This document shows positions 1 to 11,218 of a stretch of DNA of 64,000 nt, in pieces (position 1 is the first letter of the stretch; every line of letters begins with the position of its first letter). The notes beneath the pieces were generated by a model. It did no database searches and was not told where the DNA came from. It worked only from the letters and a program-made list of their open reading frames with translations. The position numbers were made by a program, and so were the translations under genes. This DNA comes from Ricordea florida (lineage: Eukaryota; Cnidaria; Anthozoa; Corallimorpharia; Ricordeidae), in assembly GCA_949710005.1 (NCBI GenBank), contig OX453274.1:29126940-29190939 (forward strand). The letters run 5' to 3'.

Positions 1-227
1 AAAATAGTGTCTGACTTGTAAAATGAACTATGCAAATTACTGCAAAGCAAACACTTGCTGCGGCTTATTCATGAACTGTTCAAAGTGTCAATCTAATCCT
101 TTGAACGCGAGGCCGTGACAGAGAGAGCCAAGAAAAACTTTGGAGTGGATTCAGTTGTTGGCCGATTGTCGGACAGCTATAACACGACCAAGTAAAAACC
201 TGCGATTTTCGAACTGAAAAGGCAGTT

Positions 228-1256
228 ATGAAAGAAGATTCAGGACAGAACGCATCCTCCGAAGTATGCCCTGATTTCCCATTCGTGGTGAATATGGTGT
301 CCTATCACCCGGACATAAATACTGGTATAGTGACGATATTTACTTGCACGTTCATCGGATTAGCGTGTCCATGCGCCATCGCAGCGAATGCCATGGTTTT
401 CCTCGGGGTATTGCGGAAACAGGAACTCAGAAACGTTTACAATACGTCGATTTTATTCCTAGCTACGGCGGATCTATTTACCGGACTTGTGACAATGCCC
501 GCGTTTGTCGTTTACCAAGGAACGAAGCTGATGAAACCAGAAAAGGAATTCTCCTGTGTCGCTTTAGTGGTGTACACATTTACGACTTTTTTGCTTACCG
601 GACTCACAGTATTGACCTTAATCCTAATCACACTAGAACGATATCTAGCGATATTTCACCCTTTTAAATATCGCCAGTATGTCACCAAGATGAGAATTGT
701 CGCAACTTTCTTGTCTGTGTGGATTATTTGGAGCACTTTTATCATGCTGACAAGATTTTCTCCTGGCGCAAGTGTGAGCCTCTACAGCATTCTCGCCGCA
801 GCTCTCCTAATTCCCTGTTTATTACTGACATTTTTCGTTTACTGTAAAGTTTATGTTCTAACACGTCGCGTTCGGGAATCGATCGGTCACGTAGGCGCTG
901 AACCAAGAACTGCCGAGAACATTCAAGAGACGAAGTCATCCCGAACTGTAGCGTACATTACCGGGACTGTTCTTCTCTGTTTTGCGCCGACGCTTGTCAT
1001 AGCTGCTGTTTATCAAACGGGAGCTGTGGGCTCCAATTATTTTTACCACTTGCTGTATCCTCTGTCAGATTGCGCGGCTCTGTTGAACCCCTTGTTTGAT
1101 CCCTTAATTTATGTGCTCCGAAGCAGCAGTGTTAGGAACAGCTTGCGAGAGATGATGCCGCGGAAACCGCGAAGCGCTTCTTTAAACTCCAGTCGTACAA
1201 GGTCTGACACGGGGGCTACTGCAACTACAGCCTTAGAACTGGCAGTGCTACCATGA
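228..1256 (+). CDS. Intronless class A (rhodopsin-like) GPCR, orphan
   Basis: This is a 342-residue seven-transmembrane receptor in one uninterrupted exon, presumably coupling a plasma-membrane ligand to G proteins. Seen: an N-glycosylation site near the N-terminus (NAS, residue 8), TM1 with the conserved N in the N-A-M-V context, TM2 with LATADL, a TM3 end of ERYLAIFHP (the DRY variant), and a TM7 of NPLFDPLIY, the DPxxY form of NPxxY, followed by a short basic tail. The length is normal for the class. The start is the first ATG of the frame. Known: anthozoans carry hundreds of intronless rhodopsin-type receptors of unknown ligand. The overall look is amine/melanocortin/adenosine-like, but I cannot assign a ligand. 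It lies on the same strand upstream of the GABA-B-like gene and could be nested in that gene's 5' intron. Confidence 0.9.
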   Translation: MKEDSGQNASSEVCPDFPFVVNMVSYHPDINTGIVTIFTCTFIGLACPCAIAANAMVFLGVLRKQELRNVYNTSILFLATADLFTGLVTMPAFVVYQGTKLMKPEKEFSCVALVVYTFTTFLLTGLTVLTLILITLERYLAIFHPFKYRQYVTKMRIVATFLSVWIIWSTFIMLTRFSPGASVSLYSILAAALLIPCLLLTFFVYCKVYVLTRRVRESIGHVGAEPRTAENIQETKSSRTVAYITGTVLLCFAPTLVIAAVYQTGAVGSNYFYHLLYPLSDCAALLNPLFDPLIYVLRSSSVRNSLREMMPRKPRSASLNSSRTRSDTGATATTALELAVLP

Positions 1257-1940
1257 AAGAACTGATCACTTTTATTCTCCCTCTCTATTCGTTTTTTAAG
1301 CAGCTGGTAGAAAATTTAAAAATGTATTAAAATAATTCCGCAAGGAAGCGAAAACGATAGAGTTGATAACAGACCATAACTGAGATGGCCCTGTCAGTTT
1401 CGTGATCCTCTGAAATGCTGGTAAAAAATTGATTTATGTTTTGCTTACTGTAGTCGAAATTAGGCACCTAAACTGAAATTGAAAAAGGACCTCCAAATGT
1501 TAATCTTGTTGGTACGTGACGGATGAAAAATACACATTGTCCATGTCGCAAAAGTGATAGCATTTACACTCTTAGGCGCGGTGAAAACAGTAAAATGTAA
1601 TTTTCAAAGCTGTATTTATAATTCCAGGTTCACTTTAGACAGTGAAATTTTTAGTCGACAGCTTAAATATCAACGAAGTCAGTTTAAGTCAACGAGAATA
1701 CCGCAAGGAATTGCAGCCTTTCGCGTTGCCACCGAAATTGACGAGCAACAATGACAACTGGCCTACTGAAAAGTCACCAGGTCGACTTCAGTTGAAACGG
1801 AAGTTTTTAATTTTTTTATATTTTTTTTTACTTTTATTTCAATGCGAAAAGTCCCTGCAACTTTCTTCTTTTTCTTATTCTTATGCTGGAACGTCAGATA
1901 GCGAATGCAACGAGAGAAAATATAGGTTTCCGTCGTTTAA

Positions 1941-2190
1941 GCCTGGTTCTCACTACGACACAAGCACAAGGATAAGGAGAAAACAAAGGAGAACACAAAG
2001 GAATGAAGTCAAGCGTATGACATAAGACATCGACACAAGCATAAGACATCGACATAAGACCAAGCATAAGCAAAGTAAAGACAAAGGAACAAACAAAGAA
2101 AAACACCGTCCTTTTGTCTTGTAAAGCCCCAGAGGACACGTTTTTCTTTGTTTTTATTTGCTTATGCTTGTGTCGTAGTGAAAACCAGGC
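1941..2190. mobile_element. MITE with about 30-bp terminal inverted repeats
   Basis: The left end GCCTGGTTCTCACTACGACA and the right end read as its reverse complement, with few mismatches over about 30 bp. The 250-bp interior is A/G-rich with repeats of ACAAGCATAAGAC type and no coding potential. This is a non-autonomous DNA transposon; the superfamily is not determined. Confidence 0.75.
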
Positions 2191-3560
2191 CTTAAGTTTC
2201 AACGAAAAGCAAAACTTTTGTCATGGCCTCAAAGAGTATTTTAAGACGTGTCTTAATATCCATGAGCTTTGATGTAAATATAATTGGATTTTAGGATCTC
2301 TATTGTGTAACGAAGTGTTATCAAGAGGCAATTAACTCTATGCCTTCTTTTTAAATGCCAAGTGATGGCTTAAAAGAACATTTTAGAGTACATCGACCAA
2401 TGAAATTGAATCGAAAATTGCGCGTCTCTATTCAGATATGATATGTGAAAGTCGACGGATATGAATATCTGTTGTAAAAACTCATTATTCATCGCTTACT
2501 GCTTCCTAAAACAGAAATCATTATTAATTGTGGTGCAGAATTGTTGTTCAACGTTTGAATCACTAGAGTTAAACCTCACTTCACTGTTACAGCAACATTA
2601 TGAACCACGTAGTATCGCAGTTAAGATAGGCCTGCCTTGAACCACTTACTCTCAAACTAAGGTCGGTACGGCCGATTGCAGCGTGATGTCAAATGCTCAT
2701 ACAAACCGAAATGGTATTTAAATAAGTTTTAATTTTTTTTTTCTCGTGGGAGAATGAAAGCATTAACTGAAAAAATAACATTTCTCTGAGCTTTTTTGAA
2801 TTTTTCAATATGAACTAACCGAAATATGATACATAGTTATATTGCAGCCTTTTCCATTAATAACTTGCATGTTTTGGTGATAAGATAACAACTTGATAAC
2901 AACTTTCTCCAAGAGCTAGCCGCTTTGATGAGTTTCATTCGAATTCGGTTCGGAAAAGAACTTTGCAGAAAATTGAAAACTCACTGACAAGTTGCCAAGC
3001 AAACTCGACAAAAAAACAAGTCAGTTTGCTTTGGTGTTGATGAAGATGAGTTTTAATACGGGATAAGTAATATTTGCATGGTTCTAAGTCACTTTTAAAA
3101 CATCCTTTCTGAATTGCTTTTCTCTTTATTTTTTTGAGAAAGTTCAAACAAGTTCGAGGACATTATTGACCATTATTGGCTGCTGGCGAAAGGGGTAACA
3201 AATACTTCACGTTTTCCCTCCGTCATTTTGTCAGTACAGCTCATGTTTCTTTATGTTGTTTGCTCATCTGCCTTAAAGTGAAAACAAAAAAAAAATGTTT
3301 TCCTCAACTTGATCGAGAAATTTTCAGCGTGGTCGAAAACAATTTTCGTTTGTTCCCAGAAGTGTCCTCTCTTTTACAGCCATTTTTTTGCTTTCTCACG
3401 AAGTGCCGAAGAGAGAGTGAGCTAAATGAGAAGTAAGGATGTAATTTAACCAACAACAATGCCGGCAAACTGCTTATGAATATACATGCTGCTGTTTAGG
3501 GTTCACATTCAAATGACCGAACTTTATCTTGATGTTTAACAAATCAATTTTGTTAGTTAA

Positions 3561-3648
3561 CAATTATTCGCCTTAGGCTCTGTGATTATCGGTGAATATT
3601 CACCGAGACGAAGTCACCGATAATCATTGAGCCTAAGGCGAATAATTG
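3561..3648. repeat. Near-perfect hairpin palindrome
   Basis: The left arm 3561-3594 and right arm 3614-3648 are reverse complements around a short spacer, with only a few mismatches. It lies directly beside the larger element at 3651-3857 and may be part of it. Confidence 0.7.
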
Positions 3649-3650
3649 TT

Positions 3651-3857
3651 TTATTAGTATAAATACACAGGTGATTATTTCAAAAAAAGGAAAGAAAAAG
3701 CATTGTACAAAACGAAAAAAAATTATTTCATCAAGAGCGCGCGAACGACTGGCAGCCATTTTGTTCGTGGAGGTGATTCAGTCGGCTGATAATCCGAGAT
3801 AGCGAACCAATCAGAGCGCGCGATTTTGTATAATCACCTGAGTATTTATACTAAATA
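3651..3857. mobile_element. MITE with about 28-bp inverted ends
   Basis: The left end (TTATTAGTATAAATAC) and right end (GTATTTATACTAAATAA) are inverted copies, and the complementarity continues through CAGGTGATTAT. The interior has a GC-rich segment with CAATCAGAGCGCGCG, a motif that recurs in other palindromic elements of this window. Confidence 0.65.
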
Positions 3858-4879
3858 AGGATATTCGAGTGATAAAGCCGTAGGAAAAAGGCATCTGTCT
3901 ACTGGGAGATATGATATTTGCAGTAAAATTATATGTCACTTCATAAGTTGCATTTTCCAATAAAGTTTGATTGTTATCAATCGGTTGCACCAATCGTGTT
4001 GCCGGTTTAACTTGTGTTGATCATGATGTCCCGCAACATTTGGTGGGACTCTCATGGTACAGTTTTTGAAGAAAAAAACACCTCACAGAAACACTGGGAG
4101 AGAGGTTGAGGAATCCAAATATGGTCTTATTGACAAAGGCCCAAGAAGTGAGATTGACGCTTTTAATAATGGGCCTCTAACATGGTAAAGAAAACGATCA
4201 GTTTTAGTTTTACTCAAGCTTTTCGCTTGGTAAAATGTTTACTTCTTTGAGTATATAATGTGCTAGGCCAAATACCTATACATATTATACACAGGGTTCG
4301 TGCTGGGGTGAGTAAACAGAATTTAACGACTTTTTAAGGACCAAAATACAATTTTTAAGGAGTATTTTGTTAGTTTGTTCCTTTGAAAAAGTTCCCAGGA
4401 CCAATACAACTGGAACAGGAACGCCTGACTAATAAAAGACGCAATGACTTCCATATTTTTTGTCGGTTTATGATGTGTATTTGCGGCGGTAATTCGCATT
4501 TCATAGTTTTTATGGTGCTCTGCTTTTGCTTTTGTAATACTCTAGTTTGAAGATTGTTATACAAGAAATAAGGACCCCATCGCCTGAAGAAGACTAGCAG
4601 TAAGCAGTCGAAACGTCACGATCAACAATGATCCAGTGACCACATCGTGTGACAAATGAACAATTTATATTATCACATTTCCACAACGAACAACAACCCG
4701 TTCCTTAACAGGAAATAAGGAGTTCTTAAGGAGTTTTTGCTGAATTTTGTAAATTTAAGGAGTTTTTAAGCGCCCTTTAGAACGTAAATCAAATCTAAGG
4801 AGTTTTTAAGGAGTTTAAGGAGTAGCACGAACCCTGTAGCATACAAATACCTATACCTATGCATAGGGAGTTTAGGAAA

Positions 4880-4997
4880 CTCTCCGCCGCAACCTACAAC
4901 AACAAGGAATACGCACTGTCTTCAAGTCCGACACGACATTAAGGTCTCGACTAGTCAGACCAAACGATCCTGCCGACCCAAAGAAACAAGATGGCGT
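4880..4997 (+). mobile_element. Penelope-like retroelement fragment (before the GIY-YIG domain)
   Basis: One frame reads an LRRNLQQQGIRTVFKSD-type stretch and then VRPNDPADPKKQDGVV. From family knowledge this resembles the conserved linker just upstream of the GIY-YIG endonuclease of cnidarian Penelope-like elements. The frame breaks immediately afterwards, so this is a short fossil. Confidence 0.55.
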
Positions 4998-5356
4998 AGT
5001 ACATAGACGGCTAATGGAGCATCGAATATAAACCTATCACTCTCAGAAGTGATCAATATGTAACTTCCCCTCACAATACCAATACACTGTTAAGCAAATA
5101 GGTGACGAGAATCAAGAAAATTATCAACCTGAGGATACTGAATTGATCTACTACCAAATTCTCCAAGGTAACATGTAGGAAAGTATATGACACTCACAAA
5201 GGAGAATTACTACATGGATTTTGAGTGTGAAAGTGTTTAAGAATCAACACCCATAAATTCATGTCGAACGCAGCTTTAATAATTCATTACTTCTATTTAA
5301 TTTTATAATCAACCCAGGAGCCCATGGTGATGGGCTCTTGAATCAACCCTATCAGA

Positions 5357-5556
5357 GATGGACCATTTTATTTTTGAGGAGGGGGGGTGGGTGGTTTGGG
5401 TAATTACTAAAAACAAATTCCTGCACAGCAAAAGAAAGAAATCATGCACAGTGGGCCAAGGGGGTAAAAAAATTTCTTACACAACCCAAACAGGAAAAAA
5501 ATTCTTAACAAGACAAAATTGCCCAACCCTTTCCCCAAAAAATAAAATTGTTCATC
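5357..5556. mobile_element. Poly-G MITE relative
   Basis: It has GATGGACCATTTTA followed by a G-run, then A-rich repeats with TTCCTGCACA/TTCTTACACA, and ends in TTCATCCCTTATG. The same organisation is seen at 57494-57651 and 63318-63597, so this is a diverged member of that family. Confidence 0.5.
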
Positions 5557-5723
5557 CCTTATGCTGCAAACACTGTCCATAAAGACAGTAACCAGCTGTG
5601 ACACCACAAACTCCAAAGCATCGCTGTCGCTAAAACTTTTGGTGACTTCTCACGCCCCAGGCACAAATGCGCATTGCGGGCCTATTTTTTGCACAGCAGT
5701 AAGCTTGTGTTTAACATTGGCAG

Positions 5724-5891
5724 GTTTCTTATGGGTCAACGTCACCGCCACTATCAGACAGAATCAATCCTCACCTCTTTAGAACCATTCCATCGGATGC
5801 TGCGTGTAATAAAGCCCGTATTGCCCTGTTGAAAAAATTCAATTGGAAACAAGTGGGTCTCCTTGTTAAAAGCGACATCGTGCATTCTACG
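5724..5891 (+). CDS. GABA-B-like receptor exon 1 seen (Venus-flytrap lobe)
   Basis: This is the first recognisable exon of a metabotropic GABA-B-type receptor, a class C GPCR that binds its ligand in an extracellular bilobed domain. It encodes VSYGSTSPPLSDR...FRTIPSD...KKFNWKQVGLLV, matching the conserved SYGSSSPxLSxR and FRTxPS segments of GABA-B receptors. It is flanked by acceptor CAG and donor GTAAGC and is in phase 0 at both ends (56 codons). The signal peptide and first part of the binding lobe, about 110-150 residues in the family, are not in the upstream 4.5 kb. They may lie before the window or be lost. Confidence 0.85.
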
Positions 5892-6468
5892 GTAAGCGGG
5901 TATTTGCAACTCTTAATTATTGCGGTTATGGAATTTATATTCTTGTAAACATACTGCAATAAAATTGCTATGAAGGAGAGAGACGGTGTGGAGCTTTTAC
6001 AGTCTTCCATATAATTTTTTTTTTTGAGAAGTAAAACTCATCTACTGAGTTTGTACCGGGCTCATCATGCTAACTGTGGGCTTTTACAAACCGAAGTGAG
6101 TTGAGGAAAACTCGAGGGCAGATCGTAGAAACACGAAAACGAAGGTTGAATGTTGTTCCAATCGAAGCTCGAGAGCTTTTAGCTGCACCGCAATTCTCCC
6201 AAATGCACCAAGGTTGGTATAAGCCTGTAAAACTGACACAGGAGATTAATTTTCTTTCTTTATAAATAAGTAACTTTAGTTATGCCCCAGTCCCTTTGAA
6301 GGTGACGTCAAAACCATGTTCTTAAGGCTAACATATACACAATTATTCGTAGGAGATGGGAATAAAAAGAATCGTTTTAAAAAGACAAAAGCGCTAATAG
6401 TAGGGCATTCCGGGAACCAGGCGTTAGTCAATAAGTCTCAAAATTATTCCCCGAACCTTCTTTTTCAG

Positions 6469-6570
6469 ATTACGATTGATTTGCAAGATGAACTTAAAAA
6501 GGCGAAGATCACCGTTTTGGTTTCGGAGACGTTCGCGGATGATCCATCACAACACATAAAAAGCTTAAAG
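6469..6570 (+). CDS. GABA-B-like receptor exon 2
   Basis: It encodes ITIDLQDELKKAKITVLVS followed by ETFADDPSQHIKSLK, aligning with the family segment TLDDLEERxKEAGIxxxxxxSFxxDPxxxxxxLK of the ligand-binding domain. The acceptor is TTTTTCAG and the donor GTCAGT, with 34 codons in phase 0/0. Confidence 0.85.
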
Positions 6571-6658
6571 GTCAGTCACAACAATGGTATTGCTTCTTTT
6601 GGCTGCAATTTAAGAAAAAACACGCATCAGTAAACGAGTAAGTCAGACAGCTGATTTG

Positions 6659-6803
6659 GGTAAGATTTCCGCACAGGTCCCTACTTCATTATGCATGCTG
6701 TAGTTGTATTGTCTTGGGAAGTGCGCGTGCAAGCATTTCTGAGAACGAAATCGTACGGCTACAGCATGCATAATGAAGTAGGGACCTGTGAGGAAATCTT
6801 ACC
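6659..6803. mobile_element. hAT-type MITE, family M1 (copy 1)
   Basis: The inverted ends GGTAAGATTTCC...GGAAATCTTACC enclose the inner inverted arms with GGTCCCTACTTCATTATGCA. The 8-bp direct repeat CTGATTTG on both sides is the target-site duplication size of hAT elements. The same 8-mer also ends the neighbouring MITE. Other family copies lie at 7935-8077, and diverged ones near 11129 and 37050. Confidence 0.85.
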
Positions 6804-6811
6804 CTGATTTG

Positions 6812-6943
6812 GGCTCCTACTCCGTGTACCGACACAGATGACGTAAAACAAAGACAGACAATAAAAAAGTTGTTACTGAATAACTTGCACACAATGGTGA
6901 AACAATGCATATGTCATCTGTGTCGGTACACGGAGTAGGAGCC
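6812..6943. mobile_element. hAT-type MITE, family M2, adjacent to M1
   Basis: About 30-bp inverted ends begin GGCTCCTACTCCGTGTACCG. It is bounded by CTGATTTG on the left (shared with M1) and CTGATTTG on the right (6944-6951). The interior is non-coding. Confidence 0.85.
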
Positions 6944-7300
6944 CTGATTTGTCATGAGAGAATAACCGTACTCCATGCAAAGATTAGTTTCCCCGAATGT
7001 AAACAAAATAGAGTCAATTACATACACAGTAAAGGGACAACAACTTGTGTTGTTATATAGCTGGCGTTTTTCCCGCTGCAGCGCGCCCATTCATTAGGTA
7101 GTTCATGGTCACATCACATCTAACAATGAAACTGTTCACCGCCAAATGCCCTGAGCGGACAACATTGCGAAAACTGTGAAGTCAAAGGAAAACAGTTCAC
7201 TGTTACCCGCGAAATGAATTCGAAAGTGTTTGTTTTTATGTAAATATATCAAACACGAGGAAGAGTGTTTCATTATATATATATATATATATATATATAT

Positions 7301-7542
7301 AGGCAATTGTGGAAAACGAGGACGGACAACTTCGAGCGAAAAAAAAAAAAAATATATATATATACAGTAAAAAATCTAAAAAAAGTTTAAAAATTTAATA
7401 AAAGCACTGCAACTGATGAAGGTCATTGACCGAAACGTCTATTTTTATTAAATTTTTAAACTTTTTTTAGATTTTTTACTGTATATATATATATTTTTTT
7501 TTTTTCGCTCGAAGTTGTCCGTCCTCGTTTTCCACAATTGCC
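7301..7542. repeat. Long palindrome with AT microsatellite flank
   Basis: Arms of roughly 100 bp, with AGGCAATTGTGGAAAACGAG at the outer left end, are reverse complements. The centre holds GATGAAGGTCATTGACCGAAACGTC-like sequence. (TA)n runs sit at 7273-7300 and 7637-7658. It could form a strong cruciform. Confidence 0.8.
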
Positions 7543-7934
7543 TACAAATTTCATTACTCGAGGTTTGGACTACGAATCCTTTTGGATCCTTCTGGCGTGT
7601 GGCATCCCTGTTGGCTCGAAGCATCATAACTTTTTATATATATATATATATATATATAACACCGTAAGGAGAGTTGAAAATAGATAATGTTAACTGTTTG
7701 ATTTTGTAAAACTCATGTATCGAGTGTCCTATATAGCTTCTCGAGCGAAATTATTTTGAGGGAAAAATTAACGAGACGTGTTTCATCCGATATCCAAAAC
7801 ACGTTATGGAACTTGATTTTCGGTTTTACCTTGGGGTACAAACCTGTGAAGTTTTTCTTTGTTATTTCAATATTATTTTCCTCGTCTCTACTTGTTTCCT
7901 CATTTACTCTCTGTTTCCAGCATGAAGAAATATC

Positions 7935-8077
7935 GGAATGATTTCCGTACAGGTCCCTACTTTATTATGCATGCTGCAACCATATTGTTTCATTCTGCAA
8001 TAACAAAAAATGTTTACATGTGAACAATTCATCTGGTGCATGCATAATGAAGTAGGGACCGGTGAGGAAATCTTGCC
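7935..8077. mobile_element. hAT-type MITE, family M1 (copy 2)
   Basis: The ends GGAATGATTTCC / GGAAATCTTGCC are inverted, with the same internal CCCTACTTTATTATGCATGC arms as copy 1. The 8-bp duplication GAAATATC lies on both sides, which confirms the boundaries. Confidence 0.85.
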
Positions 8078-8767
8078 GAAATATCCGCCGACAAGACAAC
8101 TTTTTACGAGTGCAGTTTATTCAACGTCGTAACGGTTCTCTCTACAAAGTCACACTGCACCATGAATAATAATTTTTTAGCGCGATCTTAAGCTAATTGA
8201 ATATGAACAAAGAATGGTCCGTATTGGGAATAACCATCTAAACAATCATTGGCTAATTGAATATGCAATATAGCGTATTGCAACAGTTTTGTCTCCTTTG
8301 TTTTCTTTGTTCTAGGTCACTCGTGAAAGTAACAGGGTTTTACACCTAGGACGAGCCTGATTTTCTTTATCTTTCTCTTATAGACCAAATGCATAAATAG
8401 TGGCCTAAAATGTATTCTTTTGTTTATATGCTAATTAAAGTCAATAACCTCGCTCTCAAGCAACATTTCTTTTGAATTTTGTCCATGCAAACGATGCTAG
8501 TGAGTCTAATTCGCACATAAACAAAAGAATAATTTTTTGGCCGCCATTTATGCATTCGGTCTATAAATGTAATGATTAATGAATTTTAAAAGGAGGGAAG
8601 GAAACCGTACAAACAGGATGGATCGAACGATATTGTTTCCATAAAGAAGAGAACCCGACATGAGGCCGTGGTTCGAAACCGAGTCATAGAGGTGAGAGAC
8701 AAGTGCTCTCACTATTGCATCAAAACCTGGGTCATTGTAAGATAAATATGCTCTTGTTCTTTGATAG

Positions 8768-8833
8768 AAAAAAGACGTGAGGATTATCATAGGAAACTTT
8801 GATGAGATCAGTGCAAGACAAGTATTTTGCCAG
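8768..8833 (+). CDS. GABA-B-like receptor exon 3
   Basis: This 22-codon exon encodes KKDVRIIIGNFDEISARQVFCQ across the whole exon. It matches the conserved DxRIIxGxFxExxARxVFCx segment of the ligand-binding domain. It follows acceptor TTTGATAG, precedes donor GTACAA, and is phase 0/0, so it bridges exons 2 and 4. Confidence 0.85.
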
Positions 8834-9355
8834 GTACAAGTGCGCTTCTCAACAGTCTTTTCGGGCGATTCCTCGTGGGCGTTGGCAAAATGAACCACGG
8901 GCGTGCCGAAAGTCCCGATACCTTTCGGGACGTTTTCTGGTACAATTACGTACACTATAGTTTCAATGAATGGATGAAAGACGTTTCTCTCAAGTCCATA
9001 GAAAAGATTAGCACAATAAGTGTTTTCAGGAGTCCATTCCAGCATAATGTGTTCCTGATGTTTCATGGTTTTACTCGGCTGGGTTTTCCCTAGGGTTAAT
9101 GTTGCCGCGCCTGGGAACAAGATCACCCTCCCATGGTTGCGGTATTGTTCAAACAAGATGGCGGATCGTTTGGATGAACGGGAGGCATTTTGGAATTCTC
9201 CTTATTCAAACGTCCCGTCAATTATGAGAATTGAAAGAACGGAGCTTAATTTCCATGTTTACTTAGCTAGAAGAAGGATGCACGTATTTAAAGAGCTAAA
9301 GGGGTTTGGAAATTGATTTCAGCGTTCGGCGAATCAGGGTAAAGATGGTCAAAGT

Positions 9356-11094
9356 GTCTCTATGTCCGGCAGTTAGAGGGCAGCCGGACAGAATTTTCAA
9401 AATACTCGGTGTCCGGCAGTCTGATTTTCTTCGCTTTCAGGGTAGATTATGCCAATTAGGTTAAGGATTAGAGCTAGGAGACAAGCAATATGGATGTTTA
9501 TACAGGCCTTCTGGTATTACGCGATGGTGCGATTTCGCACAATCGACCTCAAATCGCATCCGATCGCACAATTCACGAAAAATCGCATAATTCAAAAAAT
9601 AACGCACAACATTCATAAAATAAAGCATGAATCAACAAGTTTCTTTATAATTCCTGCAAAAAATACGCCATTTTCAAGATGATTTACCTTTCACCTTTGA
9701 TTTCGTATTCATTCGAAGTTAAGGCGTTATTTTGAATGTCAAGGACCTGGTACGAGTCTCATTCTTAAAGAGTCGCCTATTGGTGTAACACAAACACGCC
9801 CCTTGTTCAGATTAGCCAATCTGAATGGCTGTAATTTCCGGCCGTTTCCCCGCACGGCGGATTACCCCCACGGGTGATTTTTGCCAAAAGGGAAAAAAGG
9901 TATCGTCAGATAACACGCACTTGCAGATAACCCGCACACAAAAACAAAAGAATATTATGCAGAACAGTTAGAGAACTCACAAAATTTGAAGCGATGGTGC
10001 GCTTTGAAAATTGCTCTGAGCCTTTCAGGCATTTTTTAATTGAACTGGTATTTCTCGTAATTGAGTCGTAAATAATACAATTGTTTTTTAAACTTATTGA
10101 GTCAGTACTAGTTAGCCTTCTATAATTATTAGAATCGAAGAAAACTTGATTCCTTGTTTTTCCTTAACAAAATACTTTTCAGCATGCTATTAGCAAGTTT
10201 TCAGAACCACTGAAAACCATTGAGAATTGAACAAACTTGCAAAATTCGGTTCGCAATTTCCTCAAGAAACAATATCTCGGGATCTTCCGGGTCTTAGAAA
10301 TTGCTTGAAACGGGATGCGTCGAGTATTTTGGTATTATTTCTATCCTTGCAGAAGCCCATTACCCTGATCCAGGGCTCCTGATCCTTGTCAGTGTTTTGT
10401 TTACATGCGTGCCGACAATTGTATTTTTATCGCCTTGAACTAATTATGCGGCGCCATGAATTGAACAGATCACTAAGACATTTATTTATTTCAGGTTCTA
10501 CTTGGTCTAAAAACTCACTTGAAACGGGAATATATTCCACAACTAAGGCAGTGCTAGCTAGGAATATTTCGCTGATGCGTTGAGTATTCTTACATTATTT
10601 TTTTATCACAAACAGTGTTAGGTTTGCACTGCAGGTGTGCCGACATACGTCAGCATCGTGTTTCCGTTTAGCTCAACCTCGTTCCCAGGGTCCTCTCCTA
10701 CTTGGCCCCGGAGTAGGAGAGGACCCTGGGAACGAGGTTGAGTTTAGCTTTGTGTTTTACACAATAAAATTGTTTCATATAAAGCAGAAACGCATTCAAA
10801 ATGTCTTAAGAGCAGCAAAAAAGTGTTTTTCTTATCCTGAAACCTTATAAAACAAGCTTAAAATTGCTCAGAAAAAAATCGCATAATCTTCATTATTTAT
10901 CGCATAATTGGCCTCTGTAATCGCACAATTTGCCCTGCAAATTTCGCATAATTTGCACTTTTTCATCGCACCCTATCAGAAGGCCTGTTTATATTAGGTA
11001 ATCACTGATATTAAAATCATAACATGAGAAAATTTCGACTGCCGGACACCGAGTATTTTGGAAATTCTGTCCGGCTGCCGGACATATAGACACA
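9356..11094. mobile_element. Nested inverted-repeat transposons (1.7 kb)
   Basis: The outer inverted arms (9356-9432 and 11026-11094) share GTCCGGCAG...CAGCCGGACAGAATTT...AATACTCGGTGTCCGGCAGT; the left arm has about 10 extra bases. Inside, ACAGGCCTTCTG (9502) and CAGAAGGCCTGT (to 10988) bound a second element. Its subterminal regions are rich in CGCATAAT and CGCACAA motifs. No transposase reading frame is visible, so both are non-autonomous. Confidence 0.65.
10672..10742. mobile_element. 71-bp perfect-hairpin MITE
   Basis: Two near-perfect 30-base arms (CTCAACCTCGTTCCCAGGGT and its complement) surround a loop of about 10 bases. The direct repeat TTTAG lies on each side. It inserted into the larger element at 9502-10988. 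Confidence 0.85.
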
Positions 11095-11128
11095 GCGAAT
11101 GAGATAATTTGTCCTTGCAACATCGTAG

Positions 11129-11218
11129 TTGATTATGCATGCTGTAGCCGTAGTATGCAGGATAATGCACATGCAAATATTAAAAAAAGAACATTTCAAC
11201 AACAGCATGCATAATGAA
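11129..11218. mobile_element. Diverged M1-family MITE
   Basis: It keeps the inner arms GATTATGCATGCTGTAG and CAGCATGCATAATGAAG of family M1, while the outer ends are lost. Confidence 0.55.

Larger units (their letters stand above)
1257..4870. other. Gene-free stretch with small inverted-repeat elements
   Basis: No ORF here resembles a protein family. I searched for exons encoding the missing N-terminal lobe of the GABA-B-like ligand-binding domain and found none. The stretch contains the two MITEs listed separately. Around 4560-4680 there is a motif of the type CGAAACGTCA with flanking repeats, often seen beside retroelement remnants in cnidarian genomes. The rest is unassigned AT-rich sequence. 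Confidence 0.6.

Noticed and set aside
344..667. 107-codon ORF overlapping the GPCR in another frame
   Set aside because: It is a shadow of the GPCR with no family-like sequence.
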